This document shows positions 9,301 through 17,418 of a stretch of 64,000 bases of DNA, piece after piece (positions within the stretch are counted from its first letter, which is position 1; the number at the start of each line of letters is the position of its first letter). The notes under the pieces were generated by a model. It was not told where the DNA came from. It did no database searches and worked only from the letters and a program-made list of their open reading frames with translations. Origin of the DNA: Oleiagrimonas sp035690885 (GTDB lineage Bacteria > Pseudomonadota > Gammaproteobacteria > Xanthomonadales > Rhodanobacteraceae); the NCBI GenBank assembly GCA_035690885.1, contig DASSKC010000040.1, positions 9,592 through 73,591 on the forward strand. Reading direction: 5' to 3'. Both the position numbers and the translations under genes were made by a program.

Positions 9301-9533
9301 TCGGGGTTGGACTGATCGTTCTGCGTGTCCTTGCTCTGCGCATCCTGATTCGCGTTCTGCGCGGATGGCTCAGCTGGCGCCTGCGTGGTTGCCGCGACGG
9401 CGTTTGCCGTGGGTGCCGAGGCAGCAGCGTGCCGTGCATGTGCGATGGCGGGTCCTGCCGCGAAGGCGGTCAGGGTGGCCGCGAGCGCCAGGTACAACGG
9501 AGTCCTGGCGTGCTTGCGTGTCGTGTCTTTCAT
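6348..9533 (-). CDS. TonB-dependent outer-membrane receptor (carbohydrate type)
   Basis: A 1061-residue outer-membrane transporter. The start is supported by GGAGGGG seven bases upstream. After a signal peptide (about residues 1-31) comes a low-complexity Asn/Gln/Asp/Ser-rich linker (about 55-92), then a TonB-box-like EGVVVTGYR and the plug domain (SEFPAKDVADALVHVPGV, SVRGLAPNLTLTELNG). A long beta-barrel follows, ending in YYLGLTFTFGP. This architecture is that of the Xanthomonadales receptors linked to glycan uptake. The neighbouring GH92 enzymes suggest that mannose-containing oligosaccharides are the cargo. Two operator-like sites sit 45-150 bp upstream and a strong hairpin terminator follows the stop codon. 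The exact ligand is unknown. Confidence 0.9.
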   Translation of the reverse strand: MKDTTRKHARTPLYLALAATLTAFAAGPAIAHARHAAASAPTANAVAATTQAPAEPSAQNANQDAQSKDTQNDQSNPESTQSGQDQSTQLEGVVVTGYRQSINSALAEKRRSDAVVEVINAQNISEFPAKDVADALVHVPGVIISRSGGEGKTVSVRGLAPNLTLTELNGNFIATADTESGLTRSFNYLLLPAKMVSSVKLYKSQEAKLDEGGIGGTVIIHTRRPLEMPANKGFVSIQGTTSDTTTGADPQIAGLYSWHSKDSRFGVLVGASYQKRHITQYSANASSWHWWADDYGAQPPVDIHGNPFINEANVDLWPGGGVTDQAGNSYSGYWSPQQFSLSQTNTTRVREGGQLTMQFKPTENFLLTGNYFWFKLKNDYVTHTLEIPEWGLPTGPYAEQQGRQLAPNGLTFDPSHSIVTGTKYLQPRPGQGCAALTNPVTGASREPINVCSQQYPWLTGRYTHAQATSQSMNIKGEWTGDVLSGSFNVGHTWAYGGPSIDFRMSVKPRRFINGHWQNGNRLAQWNLRGKPSISVSPEVLKNLQSGIGQIDLGSTDSGYTRTKSQQNYFQLDFSAYIGSDWLSTLQFGVKYRDTHASQRTGENRWYCPGTTVRFQDCSPTAGTLKAGYLMPGSLETDSETFNTNVFPAVNYAAYYAHLNEKFGPDQRVNQPANFAGLTEKISAAYAQANYHIGRARGNLGVRFVRTQQDVYIVNEVTTLKQEYYHDASGNPLNCPSSGVNIKGNPCVPGDFQYRPEELWNVRTFEPGHRDRTYTNILPSFNFAYSLPHDVVLRFAASKAMARPNYSDILVLGNLTHVTPAFYHDRAQFGARLPGWYGSGGNKDLKEFQSTQFDIGAAWYFQKGSVLGLGLFHKKVKNFVVPVTVTQTVDVGGKQVTVKDFSTIGNGRSGTSKGAELYFQHTFDMGFGIIANYTLNKTSTTDVLVNGEVVGQSNLVGSANHAANLSLFYQNHNLLIRATSNWTGKVTGGLVSGLTLYQEPYNQVNLNGSYKFTKSLSLNASIINLTKSKARSHLGDDTSLRLNSLVYSGRQYYLGLTFTFGP

Positions 9534-9577
9534 TTGAACCCCTCCGGTAAGATCGAATCAGACATCGCCTGGCATGA

Positions 9578-9593
9578 TTTAAAACGATCTAAA
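9578..9593. promoter_or_regulatory. Putative LacI-type operator C
   Basis: TTTAAAACGATCTAAA is a CG-centred near-palindrome 45-60 bp upstream of the receptor ATG, placed where it could block the receptor promoter. The right half matches the arms of sites A, B and D. Confidence 0.5.
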
Positions 9594-9679
9594 TTTGTCT
9601 TCCCACGTGTGGCGCCACGCGTTGGCGACGGACCGATCACGTGCTCCGATTTACCCCCGTGGTTCCGACCCTACCACCA

Positions 9680-9695
9680 TTTAGATCGATCCATC
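9680..9695. promoter_or_regulatory. Putative LacI-type operator B
   Basis: TTTAGATCGATCCATC shares its first 13 bases with operator A. It lies in the 195-bp gap between a GH92 stop codon (9729) and the receptor start, about 100 bp from site C. The pair could allow looping, which is inference. Confidence 0.5.
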
Positions 9696-9728
9696 AACAG
9701 GTTTTTGACAGCGCGGGGAATGGGGGTT

Positions 9729-12158
9729 TCACGGGCTTGACTGCATCGTGATGGACAAATCGGGTGGCGGAAACGACGGTGGCGCCTTGGCGGGATCGTT
9801 GCCCCAGTGGTGGTTGGCGGTCTTGCCCAGCGTGTATTCAAGATGTCCCCCATGTCGAGCAAACGACGCAGGCAGCCAGGGCCTGGACCACGACTGGCCG
9901 TCGACCTGCAGTGACTGCACGTAGGGCGTATGTGCTCCGGCATGGGGGGCATCGATGACGACATCGCCACTGGGGCGATGTACTTCGATATGCGCAAACA
10001 GCGGGCTGCCCAGCACGAGCTCGGCGCGGCCGGGAATTTCCGGGTACATGCCCAGTGCCGCCCATACATACCAAGACGACATCTCGCCCAGGTCATCATT
10101 GCCGGGAATGCCGTCGGGCGCGTTTTTCCACAGCGTGTTGACCACGATGCGCACGGCTTTCTGGGTTTTCCATGGCTGACCGGTGTAGTCGTACAGCCAG
10201 GGTGTTGCTACCGAGGGCTCGTTGTTCAATTCGGCATGCAGGGGACCGGCATCGGTCAGTGCCCAGCTGCCGTCCGGTTTGTGAAAGAACGTATCCAGTC
10301 GCGCGGTGGCCTTGTCCAGGCCGCCCAGTTCGGCAAACAGACCATGCACGTCGAACGGCACCATCCACAGGTATTGGGCGGCGCTGCCTTCGACGAAACC
10401 CTTGTGCGTGGATGGCTTGAAGGACGGCCAGCTGCCATCGGCGTTGCGGTTCTGGATGTATCCGCCATGCTCAGTGGCGTCGGGGTTGAACAAGTTGCGC
10501 CAGTAACCGGCGCGGGTCAGGAACAGCTTGTGGCCGGCTTTGTCACCGACATGCTGCGCCAATTGCGAGAGCGCGAAATCGGCCGTGGCATCTTCCAGCG
10601 TTTCGCCGGCGCCGCCCCAGGCGTGCGACTTGGCAGCGATGTAATGCAGCTTCATCCACTGGTCCAGCGACGGCCGTTGGCCGACGCATTCGACGTTGCA
10701 GCCGGCGTCGCTCAGGTCGTCAGCGGTGACGTGGGTGGCCGCGCGTTTCAGCGACGCGTAGGCGCCGGCGATGTCGAAATCGGTGCCGCCGAAGGCGACG
10801 ATGTCGGCCACGGCCGGTGCCGAGGGGTCGCCGGCCATCACGTGGGTGCCGCCGGAATTGTGCGTCCAGCGATCCCACTTGCCGTGATTCTGTTTGGCCT
10901 GGTTGTACAGCGATTGCGCGATGTCGCTGCCGACCTGCGGCATCAGCCAGGTCACCAGTTGCAGTTGTGATCGGTAGATGTCCCAGCCGGAAAAGTTGGC
11001 GTACTGGGCTTTTTGCGAGCCGTGAACGTGATGGGTTTTCTGGTCGAAGCCGCGGTATTGACCGTTGACGTCGCTGTACACGTTCGGATGCAGCATGGCG
11101 TGGTACAGCGCGGTGTAAAAGGTCACGCGTTCATCGTGCGTGCCGCCGGCGATGGCGATGTGGCCGAGTGCCTTGTTCCAGGCTTTGCGCGCGCGCATGC
11201 GCACCTCGCGCAGCGTGGTACCCGCGGGGATTTCGGCCGTCAGGTTGGCGCGCGCGTTGGCCAGGCTGACGTAGGAAATGCCCACGCGCACGTGCACGTT
11301 GCTGCCATCGGCAAAGCGGACCCAGGCGCCCGATCCCTTGCCCGCGGGTGGCCAGCCTTTCTTGCCGTAGGTGGTGCCGCCGTGCGCCACGGTGTTGCCG
11401 GGATGCACGGATTTGTCGTGCCAGGTACCAGTGGCAGTGAACGGTTGGTCGAAGTGCGCCACGAAGTACAGCGTGTAATAGCTTTTCTGGTCGGCCTTGG
11501 ACAGATAACCGCAAAAATTGCCGCTGGTGACCGAACCGGTGACGGTATGCGCGGCCTTGTCGACCTTGACCGTCGCGGCACCGCTGCCGACTTCCGAATC
11601 GGAGGTGCGGATCAGCAGGTTGGCGGGCTTGCCGGCGGGGAAGTCGAAATCGGCCATGCCGCTGCGCATGGCGGCGGTCAGCTTGACGTTGACGCTGTTG
11701 GCCAGGCGCACCTGATAAAAACCGGCTTGCGCGGTTTCATCGACGTGATTGAAATCGCTCGCGTAGCGGCTGTCGTCGGTGTCGGCCGAGGGCGAGGTCG
11801 TGACCGGCACGGTGATCGGCATGAATGGCACATCGCCACTCGCGCCCGCGCAACCGGTGCCGGACAAATGGGTCAGGCTGAAGCCGCGGATACGTGTGGC
11901 GTCGTACTGGTAACCACCGGGTGCGGCCGTGCGGGTGTGCTTGCCGGTGGTGTTTTCCGGGCTCCACGCCAGCATGCCGAATGGCAGCACGGCACCCGGG
12001 AAAGTGTTGCCACCGTTGCGACTGCCGATCAGCGGGTTGACCAGCGTCGCCGCTGACGAAGCGCGTGGCGGGATCGCCATCGCGTTGCCGCAAAAGAATA
12101 TGGCGACGAGCAACGCGCCACCGACGTACGCGAAACGCTTTGAGAATCGGTCATTCAT
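9729..12158 (-). CDS. GH92 alpha-mannosidase family protein
   Basis: An 809-residue GH92 protein. The ATG at 12158 is preferred over an upstream in-frame one because it follows GCGAGGC and starts a clean Sec signal (FAYVGGALLVAIFFCG, cleavage near AMA). The N-lobe has NPLIGSRNGGNTFPGAVLPFGM. The C-lobe keeps E590 (VEGSAAQY, with the usual Trp replaced by Ala), E647 (NNEPSVATPW) and D688-D689 (GNDDLGEMSSWY, with Glu for the usual Gln). These substitutions put it in a different GH92 subgroup from the copies at 339 and 13659, so a different linkage preference is likely. It lies 40 bp downstream of the sugar symporter and is probably cotranscribed with it. Confidence 0.87.
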   Translation of the reverse strand: MNDRFSKRFAYVGGALLVAIFFCGNAMAIPPRASSAATLVNPLIGSRNGGNTFPGAVLPFGMLAWSPENTTGKHTRTAAPGGYQYDATRIRGFSLTHLSGTGCAGASGDVPFMPITVPVTTSPSADTDDSRYASDFNHVDETAQAGFYQVRLANSVNVKLTAAMRSGMADFDFPAGKPANLLIRTSDSEVGSGAATVKVDKAAHTVTGSVTSGNFCGYLSKADQKSYYTLYFVAHFDQPFTATGTWHDKSVHPGNTVAHGGTTYGKKGWPPAGKGSGAWVRFADGSNVHVRVGISYVSLANARANLTAEIPAGTTLREVRMRARKAWNKALGHIAIAGGTHDERVTFYTALYHAMLHPNVYSDVNGQYRGFDQKTHHVHGSQKAQYANFSGWDIYRSQLQLVTWLMPQVGSDIAQSLYNQAKQNHGKWDRWTHNSGGTHVMAGDPSAPAVADIVAFGGTDFDIAGAYASLKRAATHVTADDLSDAGCNVECVGQRPSLDQWMKLHYIAAKSHAWGGAGETLEDATADFALSQLAQHVGDKAGHKLFLTRAGYWRNLFNPDATEHGGYIQNRNADGSWPSFKPSTHKGFVEGSAAQYLWMVPFDVHGLFAELGGLDKATARLDTFFHKPDGSWALTDAGPLHAELNNEPSVATPWLYDYTGQPWKTQKAVRIVVNTLWKNAPDGIPGNDDLGEMSSWYVWAALGMYPEIPGRAELVLGSPLFAHIEVHRPSGDVVIDAPHAGAHTPYVQSLQVDGQSWSRPWLPASFARHGGHLEYTLGKTANHHWGNDPAKAPPSFPPPDLSITMQSSP

Positions 12159-12198
12159 GATGTGCCTCGCATGCAAACAATTTGTCTCCACGAGCGCA

Positions 12199-13452
12199 TC
12201 ACGTGCGCGACCCTTTCAGCCCGTAGAAAATGATGTAGGCGTAGCAAAACAACGGCAGCACGAAGGCGTGGTGCACCCCGATGTGATCGGCGATATAGCC
12301 TTGCGCCAGCGGAATCAGCGCGCCGCCGACAATGGCCATCACCAGCAAACTGGAGACTTTGCCGGTGAGTGCGCCGAACTTCTCGATGCCCAGGGTGAAA
12401 ATGTTGGGAAACATGATCGAGTTGAACAGGCCAACCAGCGTGATCGTCCACACTGCCGTCATGCCGTGGGTCGTCATGGTGGCAACCACCAGCAGCCCCG
12501 CGATGACGGCAAAGGTGACCAGCAACTTGCGCGCGTCAATGCGTTTGAGCAGCAGCCAGCCGATGAAGCGCCCGACCATGGCGCCGCCCCAGTAGATCGA
12601 CACGTAAGTTGCCGCATCGCTGTAGGACATGTCGCCGATGCCGGGCAGGGCGATGTAATTGATCATGAAGCTGCCGATGGAGACTTCCGCGCCCACGTAC
12701 ACGAAGATCGCCGCCATGCCGAACCAGACACGCCTATGCTTCAGGGCGTCTGCATACCGGTAGTGGCTGTTGCCTGTCGATGCGTTTTCATCGGGATCAC
12801 CGACTTCGGGCAAGCGGAACAGCCACACGATGATTGCCAACGCGAACAGCACCAGTGCTATGCCCAGATACGGTCCCTGCACCAGATGCGCCTGCTGGAC
12901 CCGGTAGGCCAGTTGTTGCGCGGCCGGCAGCTGCGCCAGTTCGGCTGCGCCCAGTACGCCGGCGGAAAGAATAAGCAATCCGCCCAGCTTGGGCGCGATG
13001 GTGGTGCCCAGCGAGTTCAGTGCTTGCGCCAGGTTGAGACGGCTGGATGCTAGTCGCTCCGATCCCAGCAGGCTGACATAGGGATTGGCCGCCACCTGCA
13101 ACAGTGTGATGCCGCTGGCCAGCACGAAAAACGCGGCCAGGAACAGCGGGTAATACACCAGTTGCGCGGCTGGCAAAAACATCAACGCGCCAATGCCGGT
13201 CACCACCAGCCCGGTGATGATGCTGCGCCGGTAGCCCAACCACGACAGCACCTTGCCCGAGGGCAACGACATGATGAAATAGGCACCGAAAAACACGAAC
13301 TGCACCAGCATCGCCTCGGTGTAGTTGAGCGTGAACGTCGATTTGAGATGCGGAATCAACACGTCGTTGAACGCCGTGATGAAACCCCACATGAAAAAGA
13401 TCGCGGTGATGACGTTCAGCGCGGTGCGTTGGCTGGCGGTGCGTGTAGTCAT
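12199..13452 (-). CDS. FucP-type sugar/H+ symporter (MFS)
   Basis: A 417-residue, 12-helix major-facilitator protein of the fucose/glucose/galactose (FucP/GluP) family. The ATG at 13452 has GGGAG five bases upstream. An in-frame TTG 15 bases earlier is less likely. Family features include FFMWGFITAFNDVLIPHLK at the first helix, ITLLQVAANPYVSLLG in the loop after helix 4, and a second half beginning IGSFMINYIALPG. Such symporters import monosaccharides across the inner membrane, here presumably mannose released by the GH92 enzymes. It is the first gene of the leftward transcription unit and is divergent from the GH92 gene at 13659, sharing a 206-bp control region with operator-like site D. Confidence 0.86.
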   Translation of the reverse strand: MTTRTASQRTALNVITAIFFMWGFITAFNDVLIPHLKSTFTLNYTEAMLVQFVFFGAYFIMSLPSGKVLSWLGYRRSIITGLVVTGIGALMFLPAAQLVYYPLFLAAFFVLASGITLLQVAANPYVSLLGSERLASSRLNLAQALNSLGTTIAPKLGGLLILSAGVLGAAELAQLPAAQQLAYRVQQAHLVQGPYLGIALVLFALAIIVWLFRLPEVGDPDENASTGNSHYRYADALKHRRVWFGMAAIFVYVGAEVSIGSFMINYIALPGIGDMSYSDAATYVSIYWGGAMVGRFIGWLLLKRIDARKLLVTFAVIAGLLVVATMTTHGMTAVWTITLVGLFNSIMFPNIFTLGIEKFGALTGKVSSLLVMAIVGGALIPLAQGYIADHIGVHHAFVLPLFCYAYIIFYGLKGSRT

Positions 13453-13631
13453 GCGGGCTCCCGGCAATCAGGTGACGGCGGACGGACAAGTGCTTGGGCG
13501 CACGATCGGGCGGGCGACGGTAACGGTGCGGATGCCCATGCGAGAGGGACTGCATGCGCTCGGGAATGCGTTGATCCAAGTGGCGTCCGCGTGCGGGGCC
13601 GTGCACACACATGCTAGCTTTGTATCACAGT

Positions 13632-13647
13632 TTTGGAACGATCCAAG
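13632..13647. promoter_or_regulatory. Putative LacI-type operator D in the divergent control region
   Basis: TTTGGAACGATCCAAG is centred on the CG at 13639-13640 and is the most symmetric copy of the motif (TTGGAA/ATCCAA). It overlaps the region just upstream of the ribosome-binding site of the GH92 gene at 13659 and is also within the upstream region of the symporter gene, so it could control both directions. Confidence 0.5.
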
Positions 13648-13658
13648 AGGCCGTACCC

Positions 13659-16016
13659 ATGTCCGTTGCGCGCTTTTCCCCTTCGTCCCGGATTTTTTCG
13701 GTGTTGCTGTCGGTGGTGTTCGCGCTGGCTGCGCCGGGCCCGGCTGGTGCCGCCGACAAGACGCCGTGGGCCACCGCCAACCCGATGATCGGCACGGCCG
13801 GCAACGGCCACACGTTTCCCGGCGCCACGGTTCCGTTCGGCATGATCCAGCTCAGCCCGGACACGGCCATGCCCAATTTTCACAAGGGCTACGACTGGGC
13901 CGCCGGCTACCGCTACAGCGACCACAGCATCATGGGCTTTTCCGAAACCCACTTTTCCGGCAGCGGTCACTCGGACCTGGGCGATGTGCTGCTGATGCCC
14001 GGCACCGGCAAGGTGCAATGGGACCCGGGTGACCCGGACCAGCCAGGCAGTGGCTATCGTTCGCATTTCAGCCACAAGACCGAAGTCGCGCATCCGGGTT
14101 ATTACGCGGTCACGCTCGACACCAGCGGCGTGCGTGCGGAGCTGACCGCCGGCAAGCGTGTCGGCTGGCATCGTTACACCTTCCCCAGGGGCAAGACCGC
14201 ACACGTGCTGCTGGATCTGCGCCCCAGCATCTACGACTACAAGGGCAAAGTGTCATGGGCGCGCCTGCGCGTGCGCGCCGACGGCACCGTCACCGGCTAT
14301 CGCGAGACGCGCGGCTGGGCGCCGGGACGGCAGCTGTATTTCGCCATCCGTTTTTCGCAGCCGATGACCAGGCACCAGCTGCGCAATCGTGAAAAGGACA
14401 TCACCTACAACGGCTTCCCGGGCCCGCACCGCAATCCCGACGGCGTCGACGCCATCTCGGGACGGCAACTGGAAGGCGTGTTCGAGTTCGGCAAGTTGAA
14501 GAAACCGCTGGTGATCAAGGTCGCCATCTCCACGGTCAGCGCCGCCAACGCCATCGCCAACCTTGATGTCGACGGCAAGGGTTGGGATTTCGACGCCCGT
14601 CGCACTCAGGCGCAACAGGCCTGGAAAAAGGCCTTGTCGACGATCGACATCACCGCGTCGCCCGCCGTGCGCACCAATTTCTACACCGCGATGTACCACG
14701 CCATGATCGCGCCCAATCTGGCGATGGACGTCAACGGCGAGTACCGCGGCCCCGATCACGGCGTGCACAAGGCGGACGGTTTCGCGTTTTACTCGACCTG
14801 GTCGCTGTGGGACGTCTATCGCGCGCAGCAACCGCTGATGGCGTTCATCCAACCGCCGCAGCGCGTCAATGATTTTGTCAATTCATTGCTGGCCGCGCAG
14901 ACATACAGCCCGTTCGGCATTCTGCCGATCTGGGCCTATCAGGGGCTGGAGACGTGGTGCATGATCGGTTATCACGCCGTGCCGATCATCGCCGATGCGT
15001 ACATGAAGGGCTTTCGCGGCTTCGATGCCGACGCGGCACTCGAGGCGATGGTCGCCAGCGCCACCTACGGCCCCTATGACGGCCTGAAGTACTACATGAA
15101 ACTCGGCTACGTGCCCATCGACAAGGAGCCGGAAGCCGCCTCCAAGACCGTCGAATACGCGTTCGACGACTGGACCATCGCGCGGATGGCCAAGGCCATG
15201 GGGCGCGAAGATATCGCCAAACGCTTCAGCAAGCGCGCCGGTTACTGGCACAACGTGTACGACCCGAAAACCGATTTCATCCGCGCGCGCAAGTCCGATG
15301 GCGATTTCCGCACGCCGTTCGATCCGGCGGCGGTCGGGTACGGCAGTGACTACACCGAAGGCAATGCCTGGGAATACACCTGGTACGAGCCGCAGGATAT
15401 CGCCGGCTTGATCAAGGCAATGGGCGGCACCGACAAGTTCATCGACAAACTCGACAAGGTCTTCGACACCCAGGTCGATCCGAAGGAGTTTGCCCATGTC
15501 GAGGACATCTCCGGTCTGATCGGCTACTACGCACAGGGCAACGAACCCAGCCAGCACATCGCCTACCTGTACGACTACGCCGGTGCGCCATGGAAGACCC
15601 AGGAGAGGCTGACCGAGATCATGACCACCCAGTACAAGCCGACGGTGGATGGCTTGCCCGGCAACGACGACCTGGGCCAGATGTCGGCCTGGTACATCTT
15701 TACCGCGCTGGGTTTTTATCCCGTGGCGCCGGCCAGCAACCAGTACGTGATCGGGCGGCCGTTCGTGCGCTGCGCGGTGATGCATCTGCCCAACGGCAAG
15801 ACCTTCACCATCATCGCCGAGCATCTGGACAAGGCGCACCCGTACATCGGCAACGTCACGCTCAACGGCAAGCCGTTCAATCGGACCTGGATCGGTTATC
15901 ACCAGATCATGGCCGGCGGCACGCTGCGCTTCGTGATGCAGGCCAACCCCAATCGCCATTGGGCCACTGACGTGTCGGCGCGACCCTATGCCATGAGCGC
16001 GTACCCCGATCCATGA
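13659..16016 (+). CDS. GH92 alpha-mannosidase family protein
   Basis: A 785-residue GH92 protein. The ATG at 13659 follows AGAGG and begins a Sec signal (SSRIFSVLLSVVFALAAPGPAGA). It is the most canonical of the four copies: NPMIGTAGNGHTFPGATVPFGM at about residues 40-61, QLSPDTAMPNFHKGYDW, E567 in TEGNAWEY, E629 in GNEPSQH and D670-D671 in GNDDLGQMSAWY. By family knowledge the conserved Glu and Asp of the C-terminal lobe supply the acid and base, and calcium is bound between the lobes. It should be a periplasmic or secreted exo-alpha-mannosidase. It is transcribed alone, divergently from the symporter. Confidence 0.89.
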   Translation: MSVARFSPSSRIFSVLLSVVFALAAPGPAGAADKTPWATANPMIGTAGNGHTFPGATVPFGMIQLSPDTAMPNFHKGYDWAAGYRYSDHSIMGFSETHFSGSGHSDLGDVLLMPGTGKVQWDPGDPDQPGSGYRSHFSHKTEVAHPGYYAVTLDTSGVRAELTAGKRVGWHRYTFPRGKTAHVLLDLRPSIYDYKGKVSWARLRVRADGTVTGYRETRGWAPGRQLYFAIRFSQPMTRHQLRNREKDITYNGFPGPHRNPDGVDAISGRQLEGVFEFGKLKKPLVIKVAISTVSAANAIANLDVDGKGWDFDARRTQAQQAWKKALSTIDITASPAVRTNFYTAMYHAMIAPNLAMDVNGEYRGPDHGVHKADGFAFYSTWSLWDVYRAQQPLMAFIQPPQRVNDFVNSLLAAQTYSPFGILPIWAYQGLETWCMIGYHAVPIIADAYMKGFRGFDADAALEAMVASATYGPYDGLKYYMKLGYVPIDKEPEAASKTVEYAFDDWTIARMAKAMGREDIAKRFSKRAGYWHNVYDPKTDFIRARKSDGDFRTPFDPAAVGYGSDYTEGNAWEYTWYEPQDIAGLIKAMGGTDKFIDKLDKVFDTQVDPKEFAHVEDISGLIGYYAQGNEPSQHIAYLYDYAGAPWKTQERLTEIMTTQYKPTVDGLPGNDDLGQMSAWYIFTALGFYPVAPASNQYVIGRPFVRCAVMHLPNGKTFTIIAEHLDKAHPYIGNVTLNGKPFNRTWIGYHQIMAGGTLRFVMQANPNRHWATDVSARPYAMSAYPDP

Positions 16017-16058
16017 TCGGCCCGTATGCCCGCGTGCATGACGACGGGCTTTTGCTGG

Positions 16059-16481
16059 TTAGGCGCCTTTCTCGCAATTGACCATCCACGGAATGCCAAA
16101 GCGATCAGTGAGCATACCGAAGCGCTCGGAAAAAAACGTCTTGTCCAGCGGCATGTCCGTCGTACCGCCTTCGGACAGTGCATGGAACACGCGCTCGGCC
16201 TCGGCCGCGCTGGTGACATTCAGTGACACGCGGAAGCTGCGCGGTTTTTCGTACGGCACCGGGTTCGGGCCGCAGTTCCAGTCGCTGGCCATCAGCAAAT
16301 CGTCACCGATGGCAATGCATGCGTGCATGATCTGGTCACGCCCTTCGGGTGGCGCCTGGTCGCCAACCGGCGTGTCGGAGGCGGTCAGCATGGCCTTGAT
16401 CTCCACGTTCAGGCACTTGGCGTAGAACTCGAAAGCCTGACGACAGTTGCCGTCGAAAAAAAGATAGGGATTGATGTTCAT
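16059..16481 (-). CDS. VOC / PhnB-like small protein
   Basis: A 140-residue vicinal-oxygen-chelate fold protein of the PhnB/3-demethylubiquinone-methyltransferase-like group. It starts at 16481 after GGAGAG and opens with NPYLFFDGNCRQAFEFYAKCLN, the family signature. MLTDRFGIPWMVN near the C terminus also matches the family (DRFG.PW). Members are often annotated as glyoxalase-like, but the function of this group is not established. It is convergent with the GH92 gene ending at 16016. Confidence 0.82.
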   Translation of the reverse strand: MNINPYLFFDGNCRQAFEFYAKCLNVEIKAMLTASDTPVGDQAPPEGRDQIMHACIAIGDDLLMASDWNCGPNPVPYEKPRSFRVSLNVTSAAEAERVFHALSEGGTTDMPLDKTFFSERFGMLTDRFGIPWMVNCEKGA

Positions 16482-16755
16482 GCGTCTCTCCGCGCGTGTG
16501 TATTCAGCTGTACGACGAACGACGTCGGCTGAAATCGACAAACGGGAAGTACCAACCCGACGTCGTGCCCGAGCCGCACGAGGCCGTGTGAAAATTGGCG
16601 AAACGGCGCCGAACGTCAGCATCTTGATCACCGCGCATTACCGAACAATCCACCCGCATGCGCTCATGGAGGATTATTGGCGGGCAGTGCTTGCCCTGCG
16701 ATGCGATGTCGTCCACGTTTTCACGCGGACTCGTGTGCGTTCCTGCAGCTGGAGA

Positions 16756-17418
16756 TCAGGTTGGCTTGCGACGCAATGCGTAGACGACCGTGTGCAGCGA
16801 GGTGACGCCATCGGCACTGAACTTCGGCTGTGAAGCGAGGATGTCGCGCCGTTCCAGTTGCTCGATGTCGCAGTACTCATCGAGCAGGGCATGCACCTCG
16901 TGCGTGTCGACCGAAAACGGCGGGCCGTTCATTTCCGTCTGCGGGTAATCGAGCGTGATCATCAATCCGCGGCAATCGGCGGGCAGCCGTGCGTAGACCT
17001 GTTGCGCGTAGCGCTGGCGCATGGCCGGGGGCAGGGCGATCACCGCTGCGCGGTCGTAGATGGCGTTGCAGGCGGCAAGCGTGGCATCATCCAGGGCGAA
17101 CACGTCGCCCTGGATGATCTCGATGCGGTCAGTGACGTAGTGACGCCCCATGGGGGTGTCATGGGTCTGCGCGTCAAGCTGGTTGTCGGTCAGAAACTGC
17201 TCGACGGCCAGCGGCGAGAGCTCCACGCCGAGTACGCGATGCCCTTGCGCCGCCAGCCAGACCATGTCCAGCGACTTGCCGGCCAGCGGTACCAGCACGC
17301 GGCTGTCTGCCGGCACTCCAAGCGCCGGCCAGTGTTTGTCCAGCAACGGCATCGGTGCATCGCGATGAAAGCCGGTGCGACCCTCACGCCACCGCGTCAA
17401 CCAGAAATCGGCGTCCAT
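16756..17418 (-). CDS. tpm: Thiopurine S-methyltransferase family protein
   Basis: A 220-residue SAM-dependent methyltransferase of the TPMT family, which in bacteria also methylates selenium and tellurium compounds. Family features are FWLTRWREGRTGFH at the N terminus, VLVPLAGKSLDMVWLAAQGH (SAM-binding loop), VLGVELSPLAVEQF, the GDVFAL motif and DRAAVIALPPAMRQRY. Its ATG directly abuts the thiolase stop codon at 17419-17421 with no spacing, so it is translated as the distal gene of the beta-oxidation operon. A functional link to fatty-acid breakdown is not obvious. Confidence 0.87.
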   Translation of the reverse strand: MDADFWLTRWREGRTGFHRDAPMPLLDKHWPALGVPADSRVLVPLAGKSLDMVWLAAQGHRVLGVELSPLAVEQFLTDNQLDAQTHDTPMGRHYVTDRIEIIQGDVFALDDATLAACNAIYDRAAVIALPPAMRQRYAQQVYARLPADCRGLMITLDYPQTEMNGPPFSVDTHEVHALLDEYCDIEQLERRDILASQPKFSADGVTSLHTVVYALRRKPT

